Shown here: one piece after another, positions 44,380 through 54,051 of the stretch | Position numbering within the stretch: position 1 is the stretch's first letter | Layout: every line of letters starts with the position of its first letter | Position numbers and translations under genes: made by a program | Source: Candidatus Poribacteria bacterium | Lineage (GTDB): Bacteria; Poribacteria; WGA-4E; WGA-3G | Direction of reading: 5' to 3' | Assembly (NCBI GenBank): GCA_022827185.1 | Contig: JAJDTM010000026.1 | Span: 1 to 64,000, forward strand | Length of the DNA stretch: 64,000 nucleotides | Notes under the pieces: model-generated | What the model was told of the DNA's origin: nothing | The model's database searches: none | The model's input: only the letters and a program-made list of their open reading frames with translations

Positions 44380-46512
44380 ATGAAAATAATCTTGGCTTTA
44401 TTACTTCTTTTAACTATTCTTTCACTAAACACCTTCGCCGAAGATTGGTCCTATATCACCCTTGAAGGGCATGAAGGCGATATCGGTACTATTGCCTACA
44501 GGCCTGATGGTGCAACACTTGCAAGTGGCAGTTCAGATGCTACAGTTCGCTTATGGGATGTGACAACCGGTGAACACAAAGAGACTCTCATGGGACACAC
44601 GGGGCCGATTATGAAGGTTGTTTTTAGCCCGGATGGGTTGATACTCGCAAGCGGGAGTTGGGATGGCACAATCCGTTTATGGGATGCGATGACTGGTGAA
44701 CACAGAGTGACCCTCACCGGACATACGGATGCTATCTTAAGGATCGTCTTTAGTCCAGATGGAACGATCCTCGCAAGTGCGGGGCGTAGGGATCAAACTA
44801 TCCACTTGTGGGATGTTGAGACAGGCGAGAACAAGCACACACTCACGGAACATAAGGATCGGATCGGGGATATTGTTTTCAGTCCTGATGGATTGAAACT
44901 CGCAACGGGCAGTGGGGACGGGATTATCCACTTGTGGGACCCAATTACAGGCACGCTCCAGAAAACAATCATAGAGGATGTTGGAAGTTTCATGAGTATC
45001 AATAACGTTGAGTTCAGTCCTGATGGGCAGACACTTGCGAGTGGTGCAGGAGGGCTAGGTCCCAGCGATGTTCACCTGTGGGATGTGGGGACAGGAAATC
45101 TTAAAAAAGGACTCACAGGGCATTCGTGGTTTATTGCCAGTCTCGCGTTCAGTCCTGATGGGCGGACGCTCGTGAGTGGGAGTGCGGACAGTACAATCCG
45201 ATTTTGGGATGCAAAGACAGGTACTCATAAAAGAACAATCGTTGCGCATCGAGAGAAGGACGGTAGCGATACAAGTATCTCTCATCTCGCGTTCAGTCCA
45301 AATGGACGTGCCCTCGTAAGCGAGACTTTTTTGGATATGCGCTTGTGGGATACGGTCACAGGTGAACACCAAAAAACATTCCGAGGGTATGGTGCTGCTA
45401 TCTTTAGTCCGGATGGACGCACTCTCGCGAGTGTAGGTGATAGTTTCACGAAGGATGACAGGTTTATTAGATTGTGGCAATTACCATCGGCGTTACGCAC
45501 TACTTCTATTCGTATGACTTCATCTACAGGCTCCGCTCTTTCTATTGGTGAGCAATTTATTATTAACATTAACATTGCCGATAGGCGAGAGACGCAAAAC
45601 TATCAACTCGCTGTGGAATACGATAACGAGACGTTCCATTATGTCTCTCACAGCCCGGGCGATGATCTGTCTGGCGAGGCATTTATTAGTCCCAAGGTCA
45701 GTCCACCAGGACTTCTGTCTTTTGACCTAACTTCTCCTGCCGAAATTGGAACTGGAAAAGACACTGTTGTTAAGATAACATTTCAAGTTATTGCTCGGAA
45801 TCCGTCCATTTTTACGCTGTCAGCAATTCTCTCTGATGCGAATGGTCAGTCTTTGTCCACTGCTATGAAAAGTGGAAGAGTAGTTGAACCCTTATTAGAT
45901 GTAAATGGTGACGGTTCTGTAAACATTTTGGACTTGTCGTTTGTTGCCTTGCATTTTGGAGAAACCGGGCACACTGCGGCGGATATCAACAAAGATGGTA
46001 TTGTTGACATCAGGGATCTTGTTTTAGTTGCTGGCGGATTAGATGTTGGAATAGCCGCACCTTCTACATGGTATCGTGACCTTGAGGCAGGACCTACAAA
46101 AACGGACGTTGAACATTGGCTCACTGAAGCACAACAACTAAACTTGGCAGATCCAACATCACAAAGGGGCATGCTTTTCTTAGAATATCTCTTAGCATCA
46201 TTGACACCGAAAGAGACTGCACTTCTACCAAACTATCCGAATCCGTTTAACCCAGAGACATGGATACCATATCAGTTAGCGCAATCGGCAGATGTAACTA
46301 TTTCCATTTATACGATAGACGGGGCTGTGATACGTACTCTTAATCTCGGACACAAACCATCTGGGGTCTATCAAGACAAAACCGTTGCTGCGTATTGGGA
46401 TGGCAGAAATGAAGTCGGTGAATTTGTCGCAAGTGGTATCTATTTCTATACATTAACAGCAGGAACAGCAGGAAAATTCAAATCCACGCGGAAGATGTTA
46501 ATTCTGAAATAA
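44380..46512 (+). CDS. Secreted WD40-repeat, cohesin-like, dockerin-like, C-terminal sorting-domain protein
   Basis: A 710-residue exported multidomain protein. Residues 1-20 are a signal peptide. Residues about 25-370 are a WD40 propeller (LASGSSDATVRLWDV and repeats, about seven). Residues about 375-500 are a cohesin-like beta domain (TGSALSIGEQFIININI). Residues about 505-560 are a dockerin-type pair of calcium loops, DVNGDGSVNILDLS and DINKDGIVDIRDLV. The end (NYPNPFNPETWIPYQL to KMLILK) is a FlgD-like/T9SS-A-like sorting domain common in Poribacteria. Cohesin and dockerin in one chain suggest polymerisation or self-capping. The ATG follows GGGAG. Confidence 0.85.
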   Translation: MKIILALLLLLTILSLNTFAEDWSYITLEGHEGDIGTIAYRPDGATLASGSSDATVRLWDVTTGEHKETLMGHTGPIMKVVFSPDGLILASGSWDGTIRLWDAMTGEHRVTLTGHTDAILRIVFSPDGTILASAGRRDQTIHLWDVETGENKHTLTEHKDRIGDIVFSPDGLKLATGSGDGIIHLWDPITGTLQKTIIEDVGSFMSINNVEFSPDGQTLASGAGGLGPSDVHLWDVGTGNLKKGLTGHSWFIASLAFSPDGRTLVSGSADSTIRFWDAKTGTHKRTIVAHREKDGSDTSISHLAFSPNGRALVSETFLDMRLWDTVTGEHQKTFRGYGAAIFSPDGRTLASVGDSFTKDDRFIRLWQLPSALRTTSIRMTSSTGSALSIGEQFIININIADRRETQNYQLAVEYDNETFHYVSHSPGDDLSGEAFISPKVSPPGLLSFDLTSPAEIGTGKDTVVKITFQVIARNPSIFTLSAILSDANGQSLSTAMKSGRVVEPLLDVNGDGSVNILDLSFVALHFGETGHTAADINKDGIVDIRDLVLVAGGLDVGIAAPSTWYRDLEAGPTKTDVEHWLTEAQQLNLADPTSQRGMLFLEYLLASLTPKETALLPNYPNPFNPETWIPYQLAQSADVTISIYTIDGAVIRTLNLGHKPSGVYQDKTVAAYWDGRNEVGEFVASGIYFYTLTAGTAGKFKSTRKMLILK

Positions 46513-46548
46513 TTACTTCTTCTATTTTTGCGCAGAGGATAAGAAATT

Positions 46549-47136
46549 ATGGACATCGTACATAGCATTCGCGATGCGTTGTTGGAAGCGCAGGACGTAC
46601 TTGATCGGTTTATCCGAAATCCTGAGAATATCGCAACCATCGCGGAGACGGCAGAGATGATGCGTGACGTATTTGAACAGCAAGGTAGGGTCTTCACGTG
46701 TGGAAATGGTGGAAGTCTGTGCGATGCTATTCATTTTGCTGAGGAATGCACCGGAAGGTTTCGGGACGATCGGAGACCGCTTCCCGCAATTGCACTCAGC
46801 GATGCTGGACATATCACTTGCACAGCAAACGATTTTGGATTTGCCGAGATTTTCGCACGTCCACTTTCGGCACTCGGCCACCCGGGGGATCTACTCGTAG
46901 TGCTTTCAACCAGCGGAAATTCTGAGAATGTTATTCGTGCGGCAGCGGTAGCGAAATCGCGTGGGGTGCGGGTGTTTGGGATGCTTGGTGGTGATGGCGG
47001 GAATCTTAAGCAACATTGCGATATTTATCTGATTGCACCCGGTAACACTGCAGACCGCATACAGGAGATCCATATTAAAGTGTTGCACATTTTGATTGAA
47101 CATGTTGAGCGGTTGATGTTTCCAGAGAATTATTAG
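46549..47136 (+). CDS. gmhA: Phosphoheptose isomerase GmhA-like (SIS domain)
   Basis: A 195-residue SIS-domain protein matching sedoheptulose-7-phosphate isomerase, the first step of ADP-heptose synthesis for lipopolysaccharide core. GNGGSLCDAIHFAEECTGRF contains the substrate-binding serine and the glutamate that acts on the sugar. HPGDLLVVLSTSGNSENVIR is the phosphate-binding SIS motif and EIHIKVLHILIEHVER the C-terminal helix with the catalytic-type histidine. Neighbours are unrelated to LPS. DiaA-like proteins share the fold, so the assignment is good but not certain. Confidence 0.87.
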   Translation: MDIVHSIRDALLEAQDVLDRFIRNPENIATIAETAEMMRDVFEQQGRVFTCGNGGSLCDAIHFAEECTGRFRDDRRPLPAIALSDAGHITCTANDFGFAEIFARPLSALGHPGDLLVVLSTSGNSENVIRAAAVAKSRGVRVFGMLGGDGGNLKQHCDIYLIAPGNTADRIQEIHIKVLHILIEHVERLMFPENY

Positions 47137-47220
47137 CCGCGTGCTTCATAAACTTGAAAAATTAACGATGGACTTTCACGGGATGATATGATAGAATAGG
47201 TGGCAGGGGAGGATTGGAAA

Positions 47221-48840
47221 ATGAGAAGTTTTGGCACTACGGGCCGCGTGCGACCCGAGCAACACTATATTGTCCCCCGCACTAAGGAGATCGCGGATTT
47301 CATTCATCGCGTCGAAGATGGAAAGTACATCGTCCTTTTCGCACCACGGCAGACCGGCAAAACGACCTTCTTCCGATTGGCACTTGAAGCACTTAGCACG
47401 GAAGACCCGACCTATTTTCCGATTCAATTGGATTTCCAGACGATGCGCAACGCCGCACCTGTCACTTTTTATGAACAGCTCTATTACCAGATTAACAGGC
47501 AAATTAAGAGCGTGTTCCAAAAACGAGGCGAGGTGCCTTCTGAAGCATTGACACAATTTTTACAGAACACAACACTAACTGACCATTTTTCGATGGAAGC
47601 GTTCTTTGAAAACCTTAAAAGTTTTCTGGACAACGATTTTCGCAATCAAAGACTCGCTTCTACGAAGGTTGTGATCCTCATCGACGAGTTTGATGGTATT
47701 CCCCAAACAGTCGTCAGTGATTTTCTATACGCACTTCGGCAGATTTATCTCTCTGATGAATTGACCTGTCCGCACAGCGTCGGCATCGTGGGTGTCAAAA
47801 GCATCGCCCAGCTGGACTATGATAGGTCTGTCTCGCCGTTTAATATCCAAGACGAATTTCGTTTGCCGAACTTCACCTTTAAACAGATACAGGGGCTGTT
47901 GGGACAGTATACAGATGAAGTCGGACAAGCCTTTGCACCCGAAGTCGTTGAATCCATTCATAAACAGACAGCCGGTCAGCCGGTACTTGTCAATCGCTTC
48001 GCGCAGATACTCACGGAAGAGTTAGACATCCCGAAAACTCAGACGATTACCCCGGACCACTTTCTACAAGCACGTACGCAACTGCTACGCGAACGAAATA
48101 TCAATATCCAGCATCTCACGACCAATATCCGCAGGAACTGGCGCTTTGAAAGAATACTAATAGACATTATGTCTTACGAGGAAGGAGTCCTCTTCAACCT
48201 CCGTGATCCCTTGATTGATGAACTCGCGACTTACGGTGTTATCGCCCGAGACAGCGACGGCATGTGCCAAATTGCCAATCCGATTTACCTCTATTGCATC
48301 TTGCAAGCGTTCAAACCGACAATGAACGGGCTTGAACGGGAATACTTCCACGAAGATAATGTTGAAGGCTTTCAGGGCTACCTTACCACTACCGGACACA
48401 TAGATATGGAACGGCTGCTGGATAACTTCCGCGACTTTATCGCCCGCGCAGGTTTCAAAATTCTACAGGTACCGGATACACCACAAGAATCCGTCGGGCG
48501 GCACCTTCTGCTCACCTATCTCGACCTATTCGCGCGGAGTGTTGGTGGGGTCTTGTCTTTTGATGTCGAAACAGGACGCGGTAGGATGGATCTCCTCATT
48601 ACGCGCGCGGGGCGAAAATATATTGTTGAGACAAAGATTTGGCGGGGCAACATCCGCTATCAGATGGGCAAAAAGCCGCTCGCCGCTTACCTCAAATTGG
48701 AAGGTGAGACACAAGGCTACTACGTCGTTTTCGATCATCGGAGGACGCCAGAACCGCGGGTAGAGACAGAAACAATAGAAGATGTAAGGCTTCGGAGTTA
48801 CGTGATCCCTGTCGTACAAGAACAGCCTTCAACGCAATAA
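47221..48840 (+). CDS. AAA-like ATPase with a C-terminal PD-(D/E)XK-type nuclease-like domain
   Basis: A 539-residue protein. The ATG at 47221 follows GGGGAGG. Residues 41-49 (APRQTGKTT) are Walker A and 149-157 (VVILIDEFD) Walker B, as in the AAA-like/AAA_35 family. A long helical and winged-helix-like middle follows. The C-terminus carries a PD-(D/E)XK pattern: MDLLI near residue 455 and VETKIW near 468. Such proteins occur in multi-copy families linked to mobile or defence functions in some phyla. There are no neighbouring transposase or defence genes, so the role is open. Confidence 0.8.
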   Translation: MRSFGTTGRVRPEQHYIVPRTKEIADFIHRVEDGKYIVLFAPRQTGKTTFFRLALEALSTEDPTYFPIQLDFQTMRNAAPVTFYEQLYYQINRQIKSVFQKRGEVPSEALTQFLQNTTLTDHFSMEAFFENLKSFLDNDFRNQRLASTKVVILIDEFDGIPQTVVSDFLYALRQIYLSDELTCPHSVGIVGVKSIAQLDYDRSVSPFNIQDEFRLPNFTFKQIQGLLGQYTDEVGQAFAPEVVESIHKQTAGQPVLVNRFAQILTEELDIPKTQTITPDHFLQARTQLLRERNINIQHLTTNIRRNWRFERILIDIMSYEEGVLFNLRDPLIDELATYGVIARDSDGMCQIANPIYLYCILQAFKPTMNGLEREYFHEDNVEGFQGYLTTTGHIDMERLLDNFRDFIARAGFKILQVPDTPQESVGRHLLLTYLDLFARSVGGVLSFDVETGRGRMDLLITRAGRKYIVETKIWRGNIRYQMGKKPLAAYLKLEGETQGYYVVFDHRRTPEPRVETETIEDVRLRSYVIPVVQEQPSTQ

Positions 48841-48853
48841 AGGAGGATAACCT

Positions 48854-49135
48854 ATGGAAACATCGGAAAAAAATAAAGCATATTGGCGAAAGAATCTGCA
48901 ATACCTCGCTATCTTATTAGGTATTTGGTTCGTCACTTCGTATCTCTGTTCAATTGTGTTCGTGGAACAACTCGATAAGATCCAATTCTGGGGATACCGA
49001 CTCGGTTTCTATTTTGCGCAACAGGCATCCATCTGGATTTTTGTTGAGCTTATCTTTGTTTATGCGTGGTTGATGAACCGTTTGGAGAAAAAATATGCGC
49101 AAACCGAAGATGAGGAGGACCCTGAACAATCATGA
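48854..49135 (+). CDS. DUF4212 small subunit of a sodium:solute symporter
   Basis: A 93-residue protein with two hydrophobic segments (NLQYLAILLGIWFVTSYL and IWIFVELIFVYAWLM) in the DUF4212 pattern. It starts after AAAGGAGG, and its stop overlaps the start of the symporter gene by four bases. DUF4212 proteins precede VC_2705-type symporters and are thought to be accessory subunits, so co-translation is expected. Confidence 0.88.
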   Translation: METSEKNKAYWRKNLQYLAILLGIWFVTSYLCSIVFVEQLDKIQFWGYRLGFYFAQQASIWIFVELIFVYAWLMNRLEKKYAQTEDEEDPEQS

Positions 49136-50829
49136 GCGTACAAGCATGGACATTTGTGATGGTGGCACTCTCCTTCGCTTTATATATCGGTGTTGCGCTC
49201 TGGTCGAAAGCGCGTTCTACGGGTGATTTCTATGTTGCAGGAAGTAATGTGCATCCGGTTGTCAATGGCATGGCGACAGCGGCGGATTGGATGAGTGCCG
49301 CCTCTTTTATCTCGATGGCAGGACTTATATCGTTTATGGGGCGCGACGGTTCCGTTTATCTGCTCGGTTGGACGGGGGGGTACGTACTGCTGGCATTGTT
49401 GTTGGCACCGTATCTCCGAAAATTCGGTAAATACACTGTTCCTGATTTCGTAGGCGACCGGTATTATTCGCACTTGGCTCGAATCGTCGCCGTGGTGTGT
49501 GCAATTTTTGTCTCGTTTACTTACGTGGCGGGACAGATGCGCGGTGTCGGTATCGTCTTTTCCCGGTTTCTGAGCGTCAATGTTGAGACGGGGGTCCTTA
49601 TCGGGATGGGAATTGTGTTCTTTTACGCCGTGCTTGGCGGTATGAAGGGGATTACCTACACACAGGTCGCACAATACTGTGTGCTGATTTTTGCGTTTCT
49701 CGTGCCTGCTATTTTTATCTCTATCCTGATTACAGGTAACGCTATTCCTCAACTTGGATTGATGGGAAAAGTTGCAGATGGCTCAGGGTTATATCTTCTG
49801 GATCGCCTTAACGGCTTGAGTGAAGAACTGGGATTTAACTTATATACGGACGGAAGTAAAAGCACTATTGATGTCTTTTTCATTACGGCGGCGTTGATGT
49901 TAGGAACAGCCGGACTTCCGCACGTGATTATTCGGTTTTATACTGTCCGAAAAGCTTCTGAAGCACGAATTTCTGCTGGATGGGCACTCCTGTTTATTGC
50001 GTTTCTCTATACCACAGCACCAGCAGTTGCAGTGTTTGCAAGGACGAATCTCCTTAAAACTGTCAGGTATGAACAGAATGGTGAGTTAACAGATGTCAGG
50101 TATGAGGATGTGCCGGAGTGGTTTAAGAATTGGGAGGCAACAGGTCTAATTGCGTTCGACGATTTGAATAGCGATGGGAAGATACAGTACCGAGGTCCGA
50201 AATCAGATATACCCAATGAACTCGAAATTGATCCGGACATCATGGTATTGGCGAATCCAGAGATCGCGAAACTCCCCAATTGGGTTGTCGGATTAGTTGC
50301 TGCTGGCGGATTGGCTGCTGCATTGTCAACGGCTGCGGGGTTGTTATTGGTAATTTCCACGGCGATTGCGCATGACTTACTCAAGGGTAGCATTGTGCCT
50401 GGGCTGTCAGAGAAACGCGAGTTAGCCGCTGCGCGCATTGCAGCCGGTGTTGCTGTCTGTATTGCGGGGTATTTCGGAATAAATCCACCCGGGTTTGTAG
50501 GGCAAGTCGTTGCATTCGCCTTCGGGCTTGCAGCGAGTTCATTCTTCCCTGCGATCGTCATGGGAATTTTCTCCAAACGGATGAACAAGGCAGGGGCGGT
50601 CAGCGGTATGATTGTCGGTATCACTTTTACTGCGGCGTATATTATCTATTTCAAATTTATCAATCCAGATCACAACACATCAGAGTACTGGTTATGGGGC
50701 ATTTCACCTGAAGGGATTGGGACGCTCGGCATGGTGCTGAACTTTATTGTTGCTATTACTGTATCAGCATTGACGCCACCACCACCTGATGAGGTGCAGG
50801 CACTCGTTGAGGACATCCGGGTTCCATAA
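49132..50829 (+). CDS. Sodium:solute symporter (VC_2705/ActP-like)
   Basis: A 565-residue inner-membrane symporter of the SSS family with about 13 helices. Family hallmarks are GDFYVAGSNVHPVVNGMATA, ADWMSAASFISMAGLISFMG, YTQVAQYCVLIFAFLVPAIF and GLPHVIIRFYTVRKASEARI. The DUF4212 gene directly before it, overlapping by four bases, fits the VC_2705 subgroup. A soluble loop near residues 305-385 is longer than usual. Likely substrates are acetate or other monocarboxylates, but this is not testable from sequence alone. Confidence 0.92.
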   Translation: MSVQAWTFVMVALSFALYIGVALWSKARSTGDFYVAGSNVHPVVNGMATAADWMSAASFISMAGLISFMGRDGSVYLLGWTGGYVLLALLLAPYLRKFGKYTVPDFVGDRYYSHLARIVAVVCAIFVSFTYVAGQMRGVGIVFSRFLSVNVETGVLIGMGIVFFYAVLGGMKGITYTQVAQYCVLIFAFLVPAIFISILITGNAIPQLGLMGKVADGSGLYLLDRLNGLSEELGFNLYTDGSKSTIDVFFITAALMLGTAGLPHVIIRFYTVRKASEARISAGWALLFIAFLYTTAPAVAVFARTNLLKTVRYEQNGELTDVRYEDVPEWFKNWEATGLIAFDDLNSDGKIQYRGPKSDIPNELEIDPDIMVLANPEIAKLPNWVVGLVAAGGLAAALSTAAGLLLVISTAIAHDLLKGSIVPGLSEKRELAAARIAAGVAVCIAGYFGINPPGFVGQVVAFAFGLAASSFFPAIVMGIFSKRMNKAGAVSGMIVGITFTAAYIIYFKFINPDHNTSEYWLWGISPEGIGTLGMVLNFIVAITVSALTPPPPDEVQALVEDIRVP

Positions 50830-50871
50830 AAAACATTCGGCGTACTTTGGAGGCACACATAGAGGTATCTC

Positions 50872-52527
50872 ATGAGACACACATTGAAAACAACCATTTT
50901 TGTTCTTTTTCTTATCGGTATTGCTTTTTCGGCGAATGCCGCGAGGGTTGAAGACTTCATGCCAGAGGAGAGTGTTCTGTATGTGCAACTCCAGCATATA
51001 GATGAGGTCTACGGCGAAATTGAGACTTCCGAAACTTGGCAAAAAGCGTTCGCCTTGTTGCCAAGCGAGTCAGAGGACATTCGGAACGGAATCAGGATGG
51101 CAGAAGCTTTTCTGAGTACAGATCTGCTAAGTGTACTTGAAACGATCGGATACCAGACCGCATTAGCCGTTTGGTTAGACGAAACGGGGGCTTCGCAAGT
51201 TGGATTCGTCGTCCATTCAGGTGGAAATCTCAGTGAACTCCAACGGTTTACCAAAATCGCAGAGGGTGCTATCGGATTGACTGGCGGAAATACTTTACGC
51301 TTAGATGCAGGTGTGTACCAGCGGGCTCGCTACAACGTTATGGAGATGAACCAAAATATTGCCAAGTACGGATTTGTTGGCGATTTTCTTGTGCTTGGTG
51401 TGGGTGAAGGTGCTTTCGAGAAATTGATGGATACCTATCGGAAAGACGCGCCATCTATTCGGCATAACGAGGAATTTGCCGGAATGGTAAAGAAAATAGA
51501 GTCAGGAGAGGTTATCATATTTGCTGACGTGGAACACGCATTATCTTTGGTAGAGATAGACGATTTAGACGAATGGAGACGGACACGATTTCCTATCTTT
51601 CAATCTGTATATGTACGGTTTAATTTGTTGGAACCCGGTCCTTTCTATCAGATGGCTGCGCAATTCAATCCTAATGCACCAGATTTTTCAGAAAACGAGA
51701 TCGGTTTGTTTTTGGAGAAAGGTAAAGAACTCGAAATTTTAAACGCATTGTCGGGTGAAGAGGATCTGTTTGTTACTGTAGCCCCGAATGTCGTGAACGG
51801 TGTATGGAAAATCGTTCGGTCCGAGATGGAGAAAAATCTGACAGATGACGTAATCGAAGGTGTCTCTTATTTGGAGGGGTTGTTGAATCTTGACTTGGAA
51901 GATGACGTTATGACAGGACTCACTGGGGAGCTCGCTTTGTCGGTGTCTGATTTATCTCAATTTGACCCCACATCCTTTGAGGGGCTCGAGATTAACGCTG
52001 ATAACTCGTTTACAATAGATGCCACTGCAGTAGAAACACACGGTGGTTTAATCTTCAAGCCTACCAGTCTCCTGAAATGGAATCAATTCATCAATAGTCT
52101 ATCTAACTTACAAAATATTTCTGTCTCTCAAACGGTTTATAATGAGGTAATGCTGTCGACGTTCGCAACAAATATCTATTATGGTGAAGCAGCCGGGCTG
52201 TTTCTTTTAAGTTTTTCAGAGGAGCAGATGTACACACTCATAGATGGAATAAAGGAGAAAAAGAGACCCACCCATTTGAAGCAAGTACCAAAAAACCCAA
52301 TAGTATTCGCACAAGTGAATTTAGCACGGGTTTTGGAGGCAGCAGGGGAAGAAATACCACCTGCTAACGAAGTGATTGTCAGTTCCGAAGAAATTGCACC
52401 ATTGCTCGCGTGGATTTCGGTGGAAGATAATGAGGTATCGTTAGAAATGACCTTATTGGGAAAAGAGGCACCACTTGAAGTACTTGCGAAACTCGTTCCG
52501 TTCTACGTTTGGGCTATGGAGAATTAG
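50872..52527 (+). CDS. DUF3352 family exported protein
   Basis: A 551-residue exported protein. Residues 1-24 are a signal peptide (LKTTIFVLFLIGIAFSANAA). The start FMPEESVLYVQLQHIDEVYG and the repeated beta/alpha units with the late SEEQMYTLIDGIKEKKRPT are DUF3352-like, a family of unknown function. It is read from an ATG with a GAGG box. It follows the symporter by 42 bases and precedes the HEAT-repeat gene by 47 bases, so a transcription unit is possible. Confidence 0.75.
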   Translation: MRHTLKTTIFVLFLIGIAFSANAARVEDFMPEESVLYVQLQHIDEVYGEIETSETWQKAFALLPSESEDIRNGIRMAEAFLSTDLLSVLETIGYQTALAVWLDETGASQVGFVVHSGGNLSELQRFTKIAEGAIGLTGGNTLRLDAGVYQRARYNVMEMNQNIAKYGFVGDFLVLGVGEGAFEKLMDTYRKDAPSIRHNEEFAGMVKKIESGEVIIFADVEHALSLVEIDDLDEWRRTRFPIFQSVYVRFNLLEPGPFYQMAAQFNPNAPDFSENEIGLFLEKGKELEILNALSGEEDLFVTVAPNVVNGVWKIVRSEMEKNLTDDVIEGVSYLEGLLNLDLEDDVMTGLTGELALSVSDLSQFDPTSFEGLEINADNSFTIDATAVETHGGLIFKPTSLLKWNQFINSLSNLQNISVSQTVYNEVMLSTFATNIYYGEAAGLFLLSFSEEQMYTLIDGIKEKKRPTHLKQVPKNPIVFAQVNLARVLEAAGEEIPPANEVIVSSEEIAPLLAWISVEDNEVSLEMTLLGKEAPLEVLAKLVPFYVWAMEN

Positions 52528-52574
52528 TAGACGCTATCTTATTCGGTTAGGTTTAACCGATCAAGGGGGTAATA

Positions 52575-53756
52575 ATGTTGATCCAGAAACGACTTATACA
52601 GAATGCAAACGCTAAACGATGGTTTTGGATAATAACAGTGGTTACTACGCTGTTGCTCGGTTTTGGAATTAGCCAGATGGTCCAGTTTCAGGAGGCGACG
52701 GCGCAAGCACAGGAGGATCCGTTTGCACAACTCACAGCGGAACTCGAGACACTCAAAGCGCAACATAGAATAATGCAGGCGAAGTGGCAATCCGAATTAC
52801 TCGCACAGATCGCACCCACTTTAAAGAACGAGCCAGACGCTGTAAAGCGTCAATTTGTTGATTTCCTTGAAGAAATTGGAAGTCCGGGGACCGCTGCGCT
52901 TGTCTTCATGATGCATGATCCAGCGAAAAGTGTGCGCAGAAAGGCAGTTGAAGCGTTAGGTGAAATCGGTGAGGATGAGCGGAAAGCGGGTAAGAATTAT
53001 GATGCTGCGGCGATCGCTTTGGCGGCGGCACTTCAAGACACCTCTGATGAAGTTTTTCGTGAGGCAGTTCAAGAATTAGATGATGTCGCTCCGACATCTG
53101 CAGAGTCCCTTTCCTTTGTTGTGCCTGCACTCATTGAGGTTAGGACCAGAGGTTCATCAAATACGCGTGACGACATCATTGATGCTTTAGGACGGATCGG
53201 CGAGGCACTCGCAAAAAATGGACAAGGGACTGACACCATCCGCGATGCTTTAATTCTGAGTATGGATGACGATTCAACAAAAGTCCGAACGAATGTAATC
53301 GTTGAGTTGTCTGATATACGAGCGGCTTCTCCTGAGACGTTCGCTGCGTTGATACCTGCACTGTCAGATGATGCTAAGTCCGTGCGGGCACGTGCTGAGG
53401 ATGTGTTGATTAAACTCGGTAGAAACCACGCTCTGAGCATCACGCCTATGTTGGCAAATGCGCTGGCGAATAATCAATCAGCTACGACGCGTGGACGTAT
53501 TGTTGATGTGCTCGGAGAAATCGGTAAAGCAGTCGTAAAGAAGGGTGAATCCGATGAGATGATTGTAAAACCGCTCCTTGTGGCATTGACGGATACCGAC
53601 GCGGATGTCCGACGCAACGCCGCTGACGAATTAGGTGAGATGCGCACGAAATCAGCCGACGCGGTAACCGCATTGACACATGCACTGGAGGATAGTTCTA
53701 AAAACGTTCGTAGTGCTGCCCAAAAGGCGATTCGACGGATTGCGGCAGCAAAATAA
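52575..53756 (+). CDS. Membrane-anchored HEAT-repeat protein
   Basis: A 393-residue protein. An N-terminal membrane helix (WFWIITVVTTLLLGFGISQM) is followed by a coiled-coil-like stretch to about residue 75. The rest is about eight HEAT/PBS-lyase-type repeats, each with DxxxxVRRxAxxALGEIG-like helices, for example DPAKSVRRKAVEALGEIG and DADVRRNAADELGEM. The repeats form an alpha solenoid for protein binding. It stands alone after DUF3352. Partner unknown; no catalytic residues are visible. Confidence 0.82.
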   Translation: MLIQKRLIQNANAKRWFWIITVVTTLLLGFGISQMVQFQEATAQAQEDPFAQLTAELETLKAQHRIMQAKWQSELLAQIAPTLKNEPDAVKRQFVDFLEEIGSPGTAALVFMMHDPAKSVRRKAVEALGEIGEDERKAGKNYDAAAIALAAALQDTSDEVFREAVQELDDVAPTSAESLSFVVPALIEVRTRGSSNTRDDIIDALGRIGEALAKNGQGTDTIRDALILSMDDDSTKVRTNVIVELSDIRAASPETFAALIPALSDDAKSVRARAEDVLIKLGRNHALSITPMLANALANNQSATTRGRIVDVLGEIGKAVVKKGESDEMIVKPLLVALTDTDADVRRNAADELGEMRTKSADAVTALTHALEDSSKNVRSAAQKAIRRIAAAK

Positions 53757-54051
53757 CGTATAGCGTAAATGTTGTAGCAGTGAAAACTAATTTTTTGTTC
53801 ATATTTGTCGAACAAATAGGTTTTTTATACGTCTAATACTATTAATAAGTATTTTATAGTAGTATATGCTGGGATGTTTCTGAACAGAGGGTCAGACATA
53901 AATTGTTAGGTAATTTGTTAAACTTATTTGTGGTTGATGCGTCTTAATTAGCAACTGAGAGAAAAACTAAGACAGATTTATCAAAAAAACACCACAAAAT
54001 TTACGGCTTGCGCGAGGACTAAACCTCCGCTGACAAAAGAGCAATTACACT
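53757..54051. promoter_or_regulatory. AT-rich region before the type II secretion operon
   Basis: This 295-base gap separates the HEAT-repeat gene from gspE. It includes TTTGTTC-N9-GAACAAA followed by a T run near 53793-53825, a possible terminator for the HEAT gene. The promoter of the secretion operon must lie here, but I could not choose one pair of hexamers. Confidence 0.4.

Noticed and set aside
44380..46512. Complete type IX secretion system
   Set aside because: Only the C-terminal sorting-like domain is seen; no Por/Spr components are in the window.
53757..54051. Possible c-di-GMP riboswitch before gspE
   Set aside because: No conserved GGGACGC-AAAGCC-type core or paired stems could be found.
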